Assembly: GCA_947034895.1 (NCBI GenBank)
Contig: OX344763.1
Location: forward strand, 22,103,001-22,167,000
Reading direction: 5' to 3'
DNA: 64,000 nt
Origin: Rhytidiadelphus loreus
Taxonomy: Eukaryota > Streptophyta > Bryopsida > Hypnales > Hylocomiaceae
Shown here: positions 1-10,722 of the stretch, one piece after another
Layout of the letters: each line of letters starts with the position of its first letter
Numbering within the stretch: position 1 is the stretch's first letter
Made by a program: the position numbers and the translations under genes
The notes under the pieces: model-generated
What the model was told of the DNA's origin: nothing
Seen by the model: only the letters and a program-made list of their open reading frames with translations
Database searches by the model: none

Positions 1-1607
1 TCGTTGCCCGGACGGACCAATACCACCAGCACAAGTTCGTGAACCCACCACACGTGAAGGAGGGCTATGCGATCAAGGACTGCCGGGACAAGAGGCACAG
101 GCGGCTGCTCCGGTTTCTGCTACCGATCTTGTACCCGGACAAGAGTTCCCGGGTTACGGTAACCATGGCCAACACGATCTTTGGGGCGTTTCAGGACCGG
201 GTCGTGAACTGGGGCCGGATCGTGGCGAGCGTGGTGGGGCGCTGCACCGGGAACTTGGCGAAGAACAAGCCGAAACCGCTCAGCACGTACCTGCTCCACT
301 TGTACCAGCACCGGGAACTGTTGACGGAAGACGAGGCGATGGATTATGAGACCGGTCTCATCATGCTCCAATGCAACTGCTCTGACAACGAGGAGCAGGA
401 GACGTAGGAGTCTGAGGAGGAGGAGGAGGAAGCCAAGCCGGAAGTCAAGCCGGAGATCAAGGAAGAGAAGTAGGAACCGGAACCAAAGCAGACACAGAGG
501 GAGAAGGAGGAACGGGAGCAGCCATCGGGAAGCAAAAGACGGAAGTCTACACTTCCAGCTGCCAGAGGTAAATTCCCGGGTCCCTTTCTCATCCAGGATA
601 AACAAGAGTGGGAAGGACCACGCTTCTTCGAGTGCGGAAAAGAGTGGATCCGGACCGCGAAGGATTACCACGACAGGCTCACGGAGATCGTACTCCGGTC
701 CGCGGAAGTGGTGAAGTGCGAACCGGAAAACCTGGTGGACGCGCTGAAGGCGTTACCGGCCGAGTCGGAATGGAACGAGATGAGGACGGAAATCCGGAAC
801 TTGAAGACGGAACGGGACGCGCTCAAGGGGAAGCTGATCTGGACGGAAGGAGAGCTGCACCAGTCTCAAGGGGCGACGCAGAAGGCATACCAAGCGTTCC
901 AGACCTTCCAGAAATGGATGGTCAGTCCGGCGGACCTCTATTACAAGGCGGCACTATATGACAAGATGCAGAAGACGTCCGCGGCCCTCACCAACACGAA
1001 GATAGTCCGGGTGATGGTGGAGATGTCCGAAAGAATGGAGGCATCGTTGAAGGAGTTCCGGTCCATGATGGCGAACATGGATCCGAACAAGCCTCTCGAC
1101 TTCGAGGGATTTCCGGAAGTTCCGGATGTTATCGCAACTCCGGCAACTCAACCTCCCATCTCGCCCATCAGACGGACATGTCAGTTTGGGTCACTGATCC
1201 ACATTGTTACTCAAGGGGGGCCCTCATCCGGATTTCTGGGTCAGGATATGCCGGTCCGGAGCAGTTTGGATGCCCGGATCGACCTTGTCTAGAATCCGGC
1301 ACGGACGCATCCGGAGCAGTTCGAGGATATCGAACCACCTCCACCGATGCCTTTACCTACACCGGATCCCATCGAGATATCGGAGGAAGCGGAAGTGGAG
1401 GAGGCAGAAGAGGAGGAGGATCCGAAGTCGTTGGAGAAGGCGGACCGGTCTCTCGTCCATACGGACGAGACGGATTCTGACAGTCCTCCTGTCCGGAAGA
1501 CGTCGGTCATCACCCGGGCGTCCCTCCGTACACCCCAAGGCAAGACCAGTACCCGGGGACAGTTAGGATTTGACAGTAGTTCGAAGAAACAGCGGAAGGG
1601 AAAGTAG
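1..1607 (+). pseudogene. Accessory (third) ORF of a Ty3-type element, C-terminal part
   Basis: One reading frame runs from before the window to TAG at 1605-1607, broken only by TAG codons at 405-407, 471-473 and 1290-1292. The N-terminal visible part has a VNWGRIVASVV segment resembling the INWAKLLARKL segment of the third ORF of the element at 27-40 kb, so I infer the same class of retrotransposon accessory protein. It is followed by a Glu/Lys/Pro-rich stretch (about 408-540), a predicted coiled coil (about 700-1100) and an acidic Pro-rich tail ending in a basic KKQRKGK. The DNA is packed with CCGGA/TCCGG. Each TAG could come from CAG by one C-to-T change. Function unknown; a structural or DNA-binding accessory protein is possible. 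Confidence 0.6.
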
Positions 1608-1617
1608 ATAGTTAGAC

Positions 1618-2640
1618 TGATAGTGTTTTCAGTTATCTTTTTGTTAGACTTAGAGTTCTGGGTCTCAATCAGAACCCGGATTCCGGATTTTCAGGGGTAA
1701 GTTTTAGTTAAACTTATCCGCCCGGACTTTTAGGGCAGTTTAGGATGGTGTTTAGTGGCACTTTCCGCGGGTTTTCCGGCATGTTGTTTTGCTTATAAAA
1801 GGAAGGGACCACTTGAGGTTCTTCATTCCTTTTCTTGCTATTCCTTATTTTGAGCAGTAAATATATATTTTGCATTTTTACTGTCTTTTTACTCATTGCC
1901 TTAGTTTTCTTTGTGGGTCCTTGGTTTCCTTGGGAGTTTGAAGGTTGCTTGGGCGCTTGCTTGAAGGTTTTGGCTACAGAGTAGAGAGATGGTAAGAAGG
2001 AGTCCAGATTAAGGGTTTCCCGGGTTTGTGAGCTATGTGTTGTCCAGGGAAGCAGTTTTAGCGTGTGTAGGAAGTGGTGCGGAGTCCGGCGTTGGTGGTG
2101 TGGGTGCGAGTCCGGAAGGCCAAGGAGGGTTCCGTGCGGAGATAAGCAACCGTCTGTGGAAAAACCCCGCTCACCCGGAAAGTTCCGTCCGTCTGCAAAA
2201 CACAAGTTGGAATGCTAGTACCGGACCCCGTCTCAGTTTCCGGGTAAGTCTTGTATTTGTCGTTGTAGCAAGGGGAGTCAGGTTGTATTCTGAGTGACCT
2301 GCTTCTGGAGAAATCCGAAGTTGTGAGGGTCAGCTAGTCTGTTCCTTGTTTGTGACGGAAAGATCTTTGGGTACGTGTCATTAGGAAGTTAGAGTTAGTG
2401 AAATACAAGGAGTGGTGTTGTCCTTACCCCTCCGGAAAAGTTAGTGAGGACCCTCTGAAGGTAAAACAGAGGTATCGAAAACCGTGTGTTAAGTTACGGA
2501 TCTGGTGTTTGTGATAATCCGGATCCGGTAGAGAGTCCGGATAGAGATAGAATCCGGGTTGGGGAGTGATAGTTTCATGTAATCACATTAACCGGATAAA
2601 TAAGGAATTTAGAACACCCTCTGGGGTTCCCTGGGACGAT
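1618..2640 (+). repeat. 3' LTR of the TCCGGA-rich element (borders approximate)
   Basis: It starts with TG 10 bp after the accessory ORF stop, just after a purine-rich run (GCGGAAGGGAAAG) that could be the polypurine tract. It contains a TATA box and continues the TCCGG/CCGGA motif density of the upstream ORF. No second LTR is in the window, so neither border nor a target duplication can be proven. The right border is set by the start of the splice acceptor region of the next gene. Confidence 0.5.
1794..1800 (+). promoter_or_regulatory. TATA box of the LTR promoter
   Basis: TATAAAA inside GCTTATAAAAGGAAGG, placed about 175 bp into the putative LTR where U3 promoters lie. A similar TATAAAAGGAG occurs at 50,899, in the other LTR-like region. 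Confidence 0.5.
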
Positions 2641-2689
2641 ATTCCGTGTCATCTTACCATGTTGTTGTGGTTAAGAGCGCTTACTACAG

Positions 2690-3230
2690 TATTACGCGCA
2701 CGACAGCGAATTTGAAGAAAAAAGAAGTCAATTGGGCTTTGGCGGCTTCTACTACAGCTTCTGAGAAAGCAGATCGAGCGCAGAGGTTGCTGTTGCGGCT
2801 GTTGAATCCAGATTTGAGCGACGAAGCCGGGGCATCTTCAGGACTGAAGCAGAGTACTTGTACATCCCACCGGCGGAGCGATGGTCACCGAAGCGTGGGA
2901 GCAATGGTGAAAGCGGAGGGATCACTTGCTAGGGCAGAGAGCAGTCCATTGGGTTCCGGGTTTAGGGACCTTTGTCCTTACGGAGTTTCCGCCCATGATT
3001 TGGATTCAGAGAGGGTGGTTAGTCAAATTGAGAGTGAGATTCTTGGAATCGCCACAGCTAAAGTCAGATATGTAGAGGCAAAGGTCAAGAAAATCAGGGA
3101 CAAGCTTGTTGGATTCAAGTTCACCATGGATGATCGGCGCATTACAGCAAAGGAAGATGAACAAAAGGTTGCGCAAGTGCAATTAGACTTTGATCAAGCT
3201 ACCAAGGCAGTTCTTGAATTGGAGCTTCAG
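2690..3230 (+). CDS. Exon 1 seen of the coiled-coil/RING-like gene
   Basis: Begins after a CTACAG acceptor and ends CTTCAG before the GTACAG donor. It encodes heptad-like Glu/Lys/Leu-rich sequence. True 5' exons are not seen. Confidence 0.55.
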
Positions 3231-6200
3231 GTACAGTTTAGGGCATATCAAAATTTCTGCTTCAGTTTACAGTGCTGATGTTAATTGTAGGAGGGTGGGT
3301 TGCAGTAACGTCGAGCAATTGGTTAGGCTGCTAGGGTGGGAAGTGCTTTGCAATTCTGCTTCAGTTTACAATGCTGATGTTAATTGTAGGAGGGTGGGGT
3401 GCGGTAACGTCGGGCAATTGGTTAGGTTGCTAGGGTGGGAAGTGCTTTGCAATTCTGCTTCAGTTTACGGTGCTGATGTTAATTGTAGGAGGGTGGGTTG
3501 CGGTAACATCGGGCAATTGGTTAGGCTGCTAGGGTGGGAAGTGCTTTGCAATTGCCTAAGCTTCACTTGAAAATGGGTTTGTCCATTGATCAAAGATGCA
3601 TCTTGTTTTGGCTGAATTCAGGGTTGAGGAGTGAATACACGGCATTTTGGTAGCTGTTGATTCCATGTCTTGAATTCTTTGCAGGCTATCGACATTTCCG
3701 TCGGAGGTGTTGAATATGATGAATTCAAAGAGAAATTAGCTTTCCTACGCAGTAAAAAGGATGCACTTGACAGGAAGCTTGACGTTTCTCGATCCGTGGT
3801 AGAGTCTAGTCGACAGAGGGCAATGAAGGGGGAGGACTTTTACCAAGACATCGAGGAGGAACAGACGAGAGCAGAATCGGATCTTCAAGTTCTAAAGAGG
3901 GAGATAGTAGACATGAAGAGACATGCAGTCGCGGTTGAGGAGCAATGTAGACATATGGAAAAGGGAGGTGGTCTATCGTTGTGGCCCAAGCCAGCGCTCC
4001 ATCCACCAATGCCAACTGATTCACACGTAAACTTGCCTACTTTGTCACTTCATCCTTGTGTGTTTTGCAGCAGGGGTTACCCGTACTATGACATTGTGAT
4101 TGCACCCTACAAACACATCTACCACATATTTTGTGCATCGGCAGTTACAAAACGAGACAATAGGTGCGTTCGTTGTGATGAGGTTTTCCACCCTCACTGG
4201 TGGCAGACTTTTGGATTTCGGGGTGCATACCCGAACTTAGAAGACGAGATCCTTAGGTTGCAATTACCAGCGCAGTTAGAGGAGCTCAAGCAATCTCTGA
4301 AGGAGAATGGGAGTCGTCGTGTAATGAATTGTAAGTGGGTTCCGTATCTGAGCATTGCCTATTCCAATCATTCATGTTTTGTCTTCGTATGCTCGTTTCA
4401 TTGCTTTGGAACCTGATTTCAAGCAACAAATTAGAACACAGCAGTGCTTAAGTCCTTGTCGTGCTTACCATTAGCTTCTTTTATATTAACTCATTCATGA
4501 ATTCCTTGGTTCTAAGGAAACAAGTACTTTTGCAACGCCAGAAGCTGCTTATTGCTTAGGAAAAGATCCATAACTGCTTTTAGAGAGGTGGGGCATCTGA
4601 ATGTTTGTGTTTGCTGCGTACAGAAGTGCTTGCTTCTTAGAGTCAGTGTTGTTGCTTACTATTTGTGCTCTTTGCCTAGAGAAGTTTCTGGTTGCTTTGA
4701 TTTTGTGCTTGTTGCTTAGAGAAGGACTTTGGTACTTAGAGTTTGGGCTAGCTATTTAGAGAAAGTGCTTCTTGCTTAGTGTTTGTGCTTGTTGCTTATA
4801 GAAGGTCCTTGCTTCTCGGAGAAGGTCCTCAGTGCTTATAGAAGATCCTTGCTGGTCAAAGAAGGTCCTTGTTGCTTAGAGTGTTTGTGCTTACTTCTTA
4901 GAGAAGGTCCTTGCAGCTTAGCGAAGGTTCTTACTGCTTATTTTTGGACTTGTTGCTTAGAGAAGGTCCTTGCTTCTCGGAGAAGGTCCTCAGTGCTTAT
5001 AGAAGGTCCTTGCTGGTCAAAGAAGGTCCTTGTTGCTTAGAGTGTTTGTGCTTACTTCTTAGAGAAGGTCCTTGCAGCTTAGCGAAGGTTCTTACTGCTT
5101 ATTTTTGGACTTGTTGCTTAGAGAAGGTCCTTGCTTCTTGGAGAAGGTCCTCAGTGCTTATAGAAGGTCCTTGCTTCTCGGAGAAGGTCCTCAGTGCTTA
5201 TAGAAGGTCCTTGTTGCTTAGAGTGTTTAGGCTTACTTCTTATTCTTAGAGAAGGTCCTTACAGCTTAGAGAGGGTCCTTGCTGCTTGCACGGGATGTGC
5301 TAGTGGCTTACTTTCCAACTATGGTGCAGGGAAAGGAAGTGCTTCCCAAATTTTTAAGTGCAACATTGTTGCTGTTTTCTTTTTCTATATGTTATTCTGT
5401 GTACAGGGTCTCCCTCAAGCTTGAAGCATTCCGATTGGGGATCATGTGGATCTAGACAACAAGGTATCGATCCGATCAGTGGAGGACGGAGCACAGCCAC
5501 AGAAAGTGTGCATAGGCTGACCAATCTTGAAAGTATTAGCCCTTGTGCTGAGCCTGAGAACACAAAAGTAGTTTTGCCATTTTGTAACTCGCGAGGGCAA
5601 GAAGTAGATTCCCCTGTAAAAAATCGCAACATTGACCACCAAGCTCTTGACGTAGATTCCCCTGTGAAAAATCACAGCATTGATCATCGACCTCTTCAAG
5701 TAGATTCCCCTGTGAAAAAACACAGCATTGATCATCAAGCTCTTGAAGTTGAAGACGTCACCCGGCATCTAGGTACACACATGAATTGCAATTTCTTTTC
5801 CAAAAGTACCTTTGCGACTGCTTCTAGTCTTTTTCATCGTGCAAATGGTACTGGTATTCATGGAAATTCATGTAGGATGTGCTTGCCACAGAACCATTGG
5901 CGGCAGAAGCAAGAAAGGCATGTGGTAAGTTTTGCAGCCACCTCATGAGTTTTGCTACTTGTGAAGCAAATTGCAGTTGTGGGCTTGTAGATACAGGATG
6001 TTGCGTATTGAGTATTTAGGTGTTTTGTTTTTTTCATGCAGAGGATTCCGACCTGCTAAGTCGGGCTTTACTTCGGAAGCCTCGATGTGCACTACTGAAA
6101 AGGCCTGCAGATTTGCCAGAAGATGATGGAGATGGGAGGAAAAAAGTAGCTATAGCTGCTTTAGGAGACAAGAATGTAGAAGTGCAGGTCCAGTTTCACA

Positions 6201-6367
6201 GTGAAGCGGAATTTAATGTTGAAGAATGCAATGAAGATACGGCTTTCAATTCCGCCACTGAGAAGGGTAAGGGCAAAGCGAAGTGTTCCAAAAGAAAGGC
6301 ACGTGAGCAAATTCCACAGACGAGCATGGGTAGAGTTTCTATACGAGCCGACACCAAAAAAAAATAA
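2690..6367 (+). CDS. Multi-exon gene: coiled-coil protein with RING-like zinc module
   Basis: Exons 2690-3230, 3685-4330, 5407-5772 and 6042-6367 join in frame with matching phases (0, 1, 1) and GT-AG borders (GTACAG, GTAAGT, GTACAC donors). The stop is TAA at 6365. No in-frame stop is present, unlike most genes here. Exons 1 and 2 encode long coiled coils. The end of exon 2 has a zinc module: CVFC, then YHIFC, then CVRC, then HPHWWQTFGF, resembling degenerate RING/PHD-type modules. Exon 3 holds a 16-residue repeat three times. The last exon is basic (KGKAKCSKRKAR), a likely nuclear signal. No ATG precedes exon 1; an acceptor (CTACAG) at 2687 suggests earlier exons upstream of the LTR. Function unknown: a host gene or a transposon passenger gene. 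Confidence 0.6.
3255..3551 (+). repeat. 99-bp tandem repeat, three copies, inside intron 1
   Basis: The phrase TTCTGCTTCAGTTTAC recurs at 3255, 3354 and 3453, giving a 99-bp period. Each copy ends in AAGTGCTTTGCAATT. Because 99 is divisible by three the array stays open in one frame, which makes a false 33-residue repeat protein. It lies wholly between a good donor and acceptor. Confidence 0.85.
3685..4330 (+). CDS. Exon 2: coiled coil and RING-like zinc module
   Basis: The acceptor TTTGCAG and the donor GTAAGT keep phase with the neighbouring exons. The Cys/His pairs lie around 4060-4200. This is the most diagnostic exon of the gene. Confidence 0.6.
4690..5285 (+). repeat. AAGGTCCTT-based array with 161-bp higher-order period, inside intron 2
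   Basis: About 15 exact AAGGTCCT sites occur between 4801 and 5260, roughly 20 bp apart. A larger unit repeats at 4801, 4962 and 5123 (161-162 bp period). AAGGWCCTT is palindromic. Short open frames across it are by-products of the repeat. Confidence 0.85.
5407..5772 (+). CDS. Exon 3: 16-residue repeat region
   Basis: The acceptor GTACAG gives the phase required by exon 2. A 48-bp unit starting GTAGATTCCCCTGT recurs at 5604, 5652 and 5700 and encodes VDSPVKNHSIDHQALE with small changes. A 33-bp microexon at 5892-5924 (CCACAG acceptor, GTAAGT donor) would also keep phase into the last exon. Confidence 0.5.
6042..6367 (+). CDS. Last exon of the coiled-coil/RING-like gene
   Basis: The acceptor CATGCAG gives the phase required by exon 3. 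It encodes an acidic then Lys-rich tail ending DTKKK and TAA. Confidence 0.5.
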
Positions 6368-7069
6368 AGAAACAGGTGAACCACAGTAGGTTCCACAGTT
6401 CAAGCAACATGTACCAAATTTACGATTAGGACTACAGGTATGCACCAATGAACTTTGACATACAAGTTTAGGGAGTAATACTAATATGGACATGTACTAA
6501 TATGGAGTAATACGGACATAACACTATATTCATTAAAATGAGAGATTTCCATGAGAATGAGAGGTCCAGAACACAATATATTTTATAAATACATCAGAAT
6601 TTGTGCTCTTGGGAGAGTGAAAAGCAATACATCAATACAAAAAATACATGTACAATTGCAAGTTTTTCATGAAAAGAATGGAATGTACTGATAATATTCA
6701 TCAAATATACAATTAGTAGTGTCTCCACATCCCAACATCCTACTTGTAATGGTGCGGATGTCTACAACACTTTTTCCACACAACCTGTACATTGTAAGAC
6801 ATCCACTGTCATCCCAAAATTACATATGGATTCTAGTCTTCACAATAGCCAAGTATAATCAATCCAAAGTTCTGGAATTCTCAGAACTACTTCAGCGTAT
6901 TTGATATTTTACTATACGTGCCCACTACAATGGACAAAGGAGACATGGCTGATTTTTCTATATGTACCCACTATGAGTGTGACCTACTCTTCAACTCCTC
7001 CAATGCCTTGAATATTTCAGGCCCTCGACTGTATCCACCATTATTTGCAGTCCTTTGACATATGATCTC
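6368..7069. other. Noncoding AT-rich stretch
   Basis: Between two convergent genes. I see only AT-rich sequence with short TACTAATATGGA duplications near 6480-6510. No gene or clear terminal inverted repeat. Confidence 0.5.
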
Positions 7070-7684
7070 TCACATTTGTTTCTTCAAAGATTTTCGCTCC
7101 CAAGCATCCCATGGACGGCGACTACCTTCAAACCGTGGTTCTCCAATATGAGTGTGACACTGGCGTTTAGCAACACCCATTGACCTGCACTTGGGTATAG
7201 GAGGCAATACGCCCTCAAACATGGTTGCCCTCGCTTCATATATACAAGAACTCCGAGATCGCTTCGTTTGCAAGCCTTTTGACGAAGAAGGCTGACACGG
7301 AAGCGAAGAGGCGAGAATCGGGCACATCCCTCCTTCAACCTGCACCTTCAGTCCTGTTGGAGTATCACAACATCCGTCTTCTTCATATAGCTTTCTTTGT
7401 GCCACTCTTTCAGAAGAAATTGGCGAAGTAGGTTGCCTTGACGATCGCAAAGGTGAAGGGGAGCAAGAAACGCGTGGGTGTGGTCTCCCACTGGGAGGAC
7501 TGTCGACCACGTTGTCCTCAATAGGCTTGGTCGAGAAGTCCATTGTTGAATTTGCAGTGGCTGCCGAACAAAGGAAATTTCCGGTGCTGAGAATGATTAA
7601 TTGACCATAGTCCAAGATGGAGTCTACTGATGCAGCGCAAGGTAATCCATCATGTGGGACATGTGTCTCTGAGATGCTCATCAT
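7070..7684 (-). CDS. Unknown Ser/Pro-rich gene (terminal exon)
   Basis: An open frame of about 204 codons follows a CTATCAG acceptor at about 7685 and ends TGA at 7070. The protein is Ser/Pro/Arg-rich with scattered Cys and no domain I recognise. It is on the same strand as the HAD-like and ParB-like genes and downstream of them, so it may be another passenger gene of the same element or a late exon. Confidence 0.35.
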   Translation of the reverse strand: MMSISETHVPHDGLPCAASVDSILDYGQLIILSTGNFLCSAATANSTMDFSTKPIEDNVVDSPPSGRPHPRVSCSPSPLRSSRQPTSPISSERVAQRKLYEEDGCCDTPTGLKVQVEGGMCPILASSLPCQPSSSKGLQTKRSRSSCIYEARATMFEGVLPPIPKCRSMGVAKRQCHTHIGEPRFEGSRRPWDAWERKSLKKQM

Positions 7685-7809
7685 CTGATAGAAAAAGTGC
7701 AGCTTAGACAAATTGAAATAATAACGTACAAATTCACTGAAAAACGTTAAGCAGCACCAATTGATGCAAACACTTTGCATATATAAGTATGTAAGACACC
7801 CATGTACAG

Positions 7810-7962
7810 TTAAGATCGGACCGAGCTAAATTACATATATCGATAAACAAGGGCTATAACACATGTAGACATGTTCACTTTAGGTCTCACCGAGCTAAAT
7901 TATAGAAATCGAAAAACATGATCTATAAAATAGACATGTTCATTTCAGGTCGGATCAAGCTA
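7810..7962. repeat. Degenerate copies of the GGTCGGACCGA motif
   Basis: Three imperfect copies (GATCGGACCGAGCTAAA, AGGTCTCACCGAGCTAAA, AGGTCGGATCAAGCTAAA) spaced 50-70 bp apart between the unknown gene and the HAD-like gene. They look like decayed relatives of the palindromes in the introns to the right, and mark this side as part of the same unit. Confidence 0.5.
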
Positions 7963-8019
7963 AAATGAACAAGACTAAAAATGACAGTTCACCTCACCTA
8001 AATCCCCCTAGACAATGAC

Positions 8020-8820
8020 CTAACATAAACTAGAAGATGCATGAACTGCTTCCATGAGCTTGTTGTACTCCTTCCGATTCCTCTCGTCGTAAAGCATACG
8101 CCGCCCAATTCTTCCTGGGCCGTTTTCCTTGAATGCCTTCAAACCCACGTCTCGAGCAACGTGAAGGCGTTGAAACCAAGGAAGCAAAACATCCAGTAGG
8201 AACAAATCCCTAGGACCATTTCCTTTATAACTCCATGAATCTGGGAGTATGACATTCTCAGGCTTGTTCATTATGTGTTTGATGGGACTGTCATCTACAA
8301 TGATGGTATTGGCATCCGAGAAGCTTCCTTTGGAGCCTTTGAACAACATGTCCAAATTCTTTAAAAACAAGTCCTTGTCCGTCCCAAGCTCCTTGAAAGA
8401 TACCAACCTCCCCGATCTTTCCCGCTGTTTCAATGTCTGGCATGAGTCTTGCCCTAGTATATGGAAGGGTGCCCCGACGTCCCGGAAAAGGTATTGACAA
8501 ATCATTTCAGTGGTGGACTTCTTCATGGAGCTCCACACTGAAATGATCGCAATTTTCCCTATTTCTAAGAGAAAATTTGAGCAATTAGGCCGCACCCAGA
8601 CTGCCTTGGGTCCAACTACAACGGGTTCTATTGCAAAGTGTGGCTGCGAGAATTCTCTCACTTTTTTGTGCAATAATCCTTTGGACTTCCAATCTTCGCA
8701 AACACAAAGAATGCCATTTAGGTCCAGGATAACATTGATCCACTTGTTCGCCACCCTGGACCTGAATGGGCGACTAACGCCCTCCGAAGATCCTCCACGA
8801 ACAGATGGAGGACCGGATTC
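8020..8820 (-). CDS. FCP1/NIF-like HAD-family protein (main exon)
   Basis: This exon starts after a GATAGCAG acceptor at 8821, runs in frame from exon 8970-9190 (phase 0) and ends TAG at 8020. Motifs seen: VILDLNGIL (HAD motif I), IISVWSSM (motif II) and TIIVDDSP (motif III/IV), in the order of FCP1/small CTD phosphatases. The first Asp of motif I is present, but the second (general acid/base) Asp is Asn, so catalysis is doubtful; plant FCP1-like proteins with DLNG are familiar to me. A Pro-rich N-terminal exon precedes. Its place between transposon-like genes suggests a captured host gene. Confidence 0.65.
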   Translation of the reverse strand, partial: ESGPPSVRGGSSEGVSRPFRSRVANKWINVILDLNGILCVCEDWKSKGLLHKKVREFSQPHFAIEPVVVGPKAVWVRPNCSNFLLEIGKIAIISVWSSMKKSTTEMICQYLFRDVGAPFHILGQDSCQTLKQRERSGRLVSFKELGTDKDLFLKNLDMLFKGSKGSFSDANTIIVDDSPIKHIMNKPENVILPDSWSYKGNGPRDLFLLDVLLPWFQRLHVARDVGLKAFKENGPGRIGRRMLYDERNRKEYNKLMEAVHASSSLC

Positions 8821-8969
8821 CTGCTATCAAACGGAAGAACGCGCAGACAATTATAATCTTGCACTCCTCTTTTACAACCAGGAATGAAGACACATGGGAA
8901 CTCGAAGACACATGGGATGAATAGAATACAACACATACCGGATTCAAAGAATGAAACACAACACCATAC

Positions 8970-9190
8970 CTTATGCTGAGAGGATTCAGCAGGAAAGCTT
9001 TGATCATCAAGTTGTTCATTGGGACGAATCGGACTCTGAATCACCTTCTTTGATGTCCTTGGCGATGTGATAGGCAATGTATCATCATGTACAACTACAT
9101 GCTCTGGATGCAATGCAGGAAATGATTGTTTTGTAGGAGTAGGGGCAGTGGGCATAATGGGAGCAAGGACAATGGGCAATATGGGAGGCC
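8970..9190 (-). CDS. Upstream Pro-rich exon of the HAD-like gene
   Basis: Bounded by acceptor GGTATTGCAG (9191) and donor GTATGG (8969). It encodes a Pro/Ala/Thr-rich segment ending SSQHK. The phase at its 3' end fits exon 8820-8020 exactly. The exon before it was not identified. Confidence 0.45.
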
Positions 9191-9417
9191 CTGCAATACC
9201 AAAGTTGAGACATGATGTTCTGTAAGACGTCAATATATTATAGCCTCAAAATTGAGTGTTAATGCACAAAAGTGCTTTGAAAATTTGGAACTCCATGGTT
9301 CAGTCCATTACAAGTTCAGGTTTACAAAAAAAAATGATCTACCTACATTATATCTACAACTGCAACTCTATGATACATATCAGCTCGAGTCGAGCTAAAA
9401 CAAATGACATCGAGTGA

Positions 9418-10506
9418 TTACTGGGCACAACCTGCTGGTGGATCTTCGCTGCATTCGGTGCCACTTCCTGGTACTACCTCCACAGGATCCACTGGCAGGC
9501 TGTGCCCACTACCAGATTGCTCTCCTTCACTTGGTTGTGCGCTGGTGTCAACATGTACACCTTTTGAAGCAGAGCCTCCCTGAGTTGTAGAAGTACTCTG
9601 ACCTGCAAGAGTTTCTTTGGCAGGAGGGGGAGGGGGGTTAGATTCAAGACGTCCAGGAGGAAGTGGTGGAGGTCCTGCCGGATTCCTCTGAGGAACGGAA
9701 ACTGCGCTATCGTTAGACCCAGAGGGATTAATTCCAAGCATCAATTGCTGGGAAGGAGATGCAGGTTCAATCGCGGCAACTGGTGCGGCTTGATTCTTAA
9801 GCAGATATTGGTTCCACATTTCACGATTCTACCTGTTCTCTTCCCTGTTAGCTTTCTGCTCGTCAAGAAAAGCCTTGGCCAGATCCTGAAAGCCCTTGCT
9901 TGAAGCCTCTTGGAACCTCCTGTTCTCCGCGCGATCCTCTGCTTGCGCGGCCCTAAGACGTTCTTACTCTTGTAGAACTGATTTCAACGAATCTGCAAGG
10001 GTCTGCATAGGATCAATCTTCTTCTTCTTTCCAGGCCGATTCCTAGACGACGGAGTGTTTGGCGTTGGAGCCAGTGCCCCCGACGGATTCAAACCAGATG
10101 AACTAGACGACCCAGGCACAGTTTGAGAAGCGGGAGCGGCCGGCGTTGTCAATTCATCAAGGCCACAAGCATCATCTTGGGTCTCTTGCTCCATGTCTTC
10201 ATCATCTTCATCATCGTCTTCATCATCTTCATCATCGTCTTCATCATCCTCATCATCGTCTTCGTCCAACACTGGCCTCTTGCCTCGCCGAGTCCTCGGC
10301 GACACAATACCAGACGATCGAGTCGTCCATCTTGTCGAACCAGGCGTGGACTGGGAACCATGAATTTCCAAGGCCTCTTCCTCAACCGCTGTATAGGAAG
10401 TGTCCAGAAAATCTGCTGAGTCTAGAGTTAGACCAACAGTGGCAATGCTGCTCCATGTTTCGGACTCAATATCCGGAACAACAGTGAATACATCGATTGA
10501 ACTCAT
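9418..10506 (-). pseudogene. Exon 3 of the ParB/DndB-like gene
   Basis: Starts after CCTTGCAG and ends TAA at 9418. Two in-frame stops (TAA 9966, TAG 9831) interrupt a Gln/Arg/Glu-rich coiled coil. The tail is Pro/Ser/Gln-rich. Confidence 0.5.
10200..10266 (-). repeat. Trinucleotide repeat coding an Asp/Glu tract
   Basis: Plus-strand CATCTTCATCATCGT units encode on the minus strand an acidic run of about 25 residues. Typical of chromatin-associated or histone-binding proteins, but also simply prone to expansion. Confidence 0.8.
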
Positions 10507-10570
10507 CTGCAAGGCAACCATTTTGTTTAAAAACAGTTTGTATGTTGCGAACTAGATCAGCAACTGAAAT

Positions 10571-10707
10571 GGCAATTCAGGTTGCACCAACCTAAATTGC
10601 CATATAAGAGTTTTTCGAATCGCAATTACGTTATGAGAATGCAATCTTATACAAATGATAAGGTCAAATAAGTGAGGGTGCAATTTAGGTCGGTCCGACC
10701 TGAAATG
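10571..10707. repeat. Two palindromes in intron 2 of the ParB-like gene
   Basis: AGGTTGCACCAACCT near 10,580 and AGGTCGGTCCGACCT near 10,690, both framed by CAATT...AATTGC or close variants. The second sits about 10 bp inside the 5' splice site. Confidence 0.75.
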
Positions 10708-10722
10708 TTGGGTCCTACTTAC

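Noticed and set aside
3190..3570. 33-residue repeat protein
   Set aside because: The 99-bp unit is divisible by three, so it stays open by arithmetic; it is intronic.
4783..5249. Ser/Leu-rich repeat protein ORFs
   Set aside because: Frames stay open only because of the AAGGTCCTT repeat; the region lies between a valid donor and acceptor.
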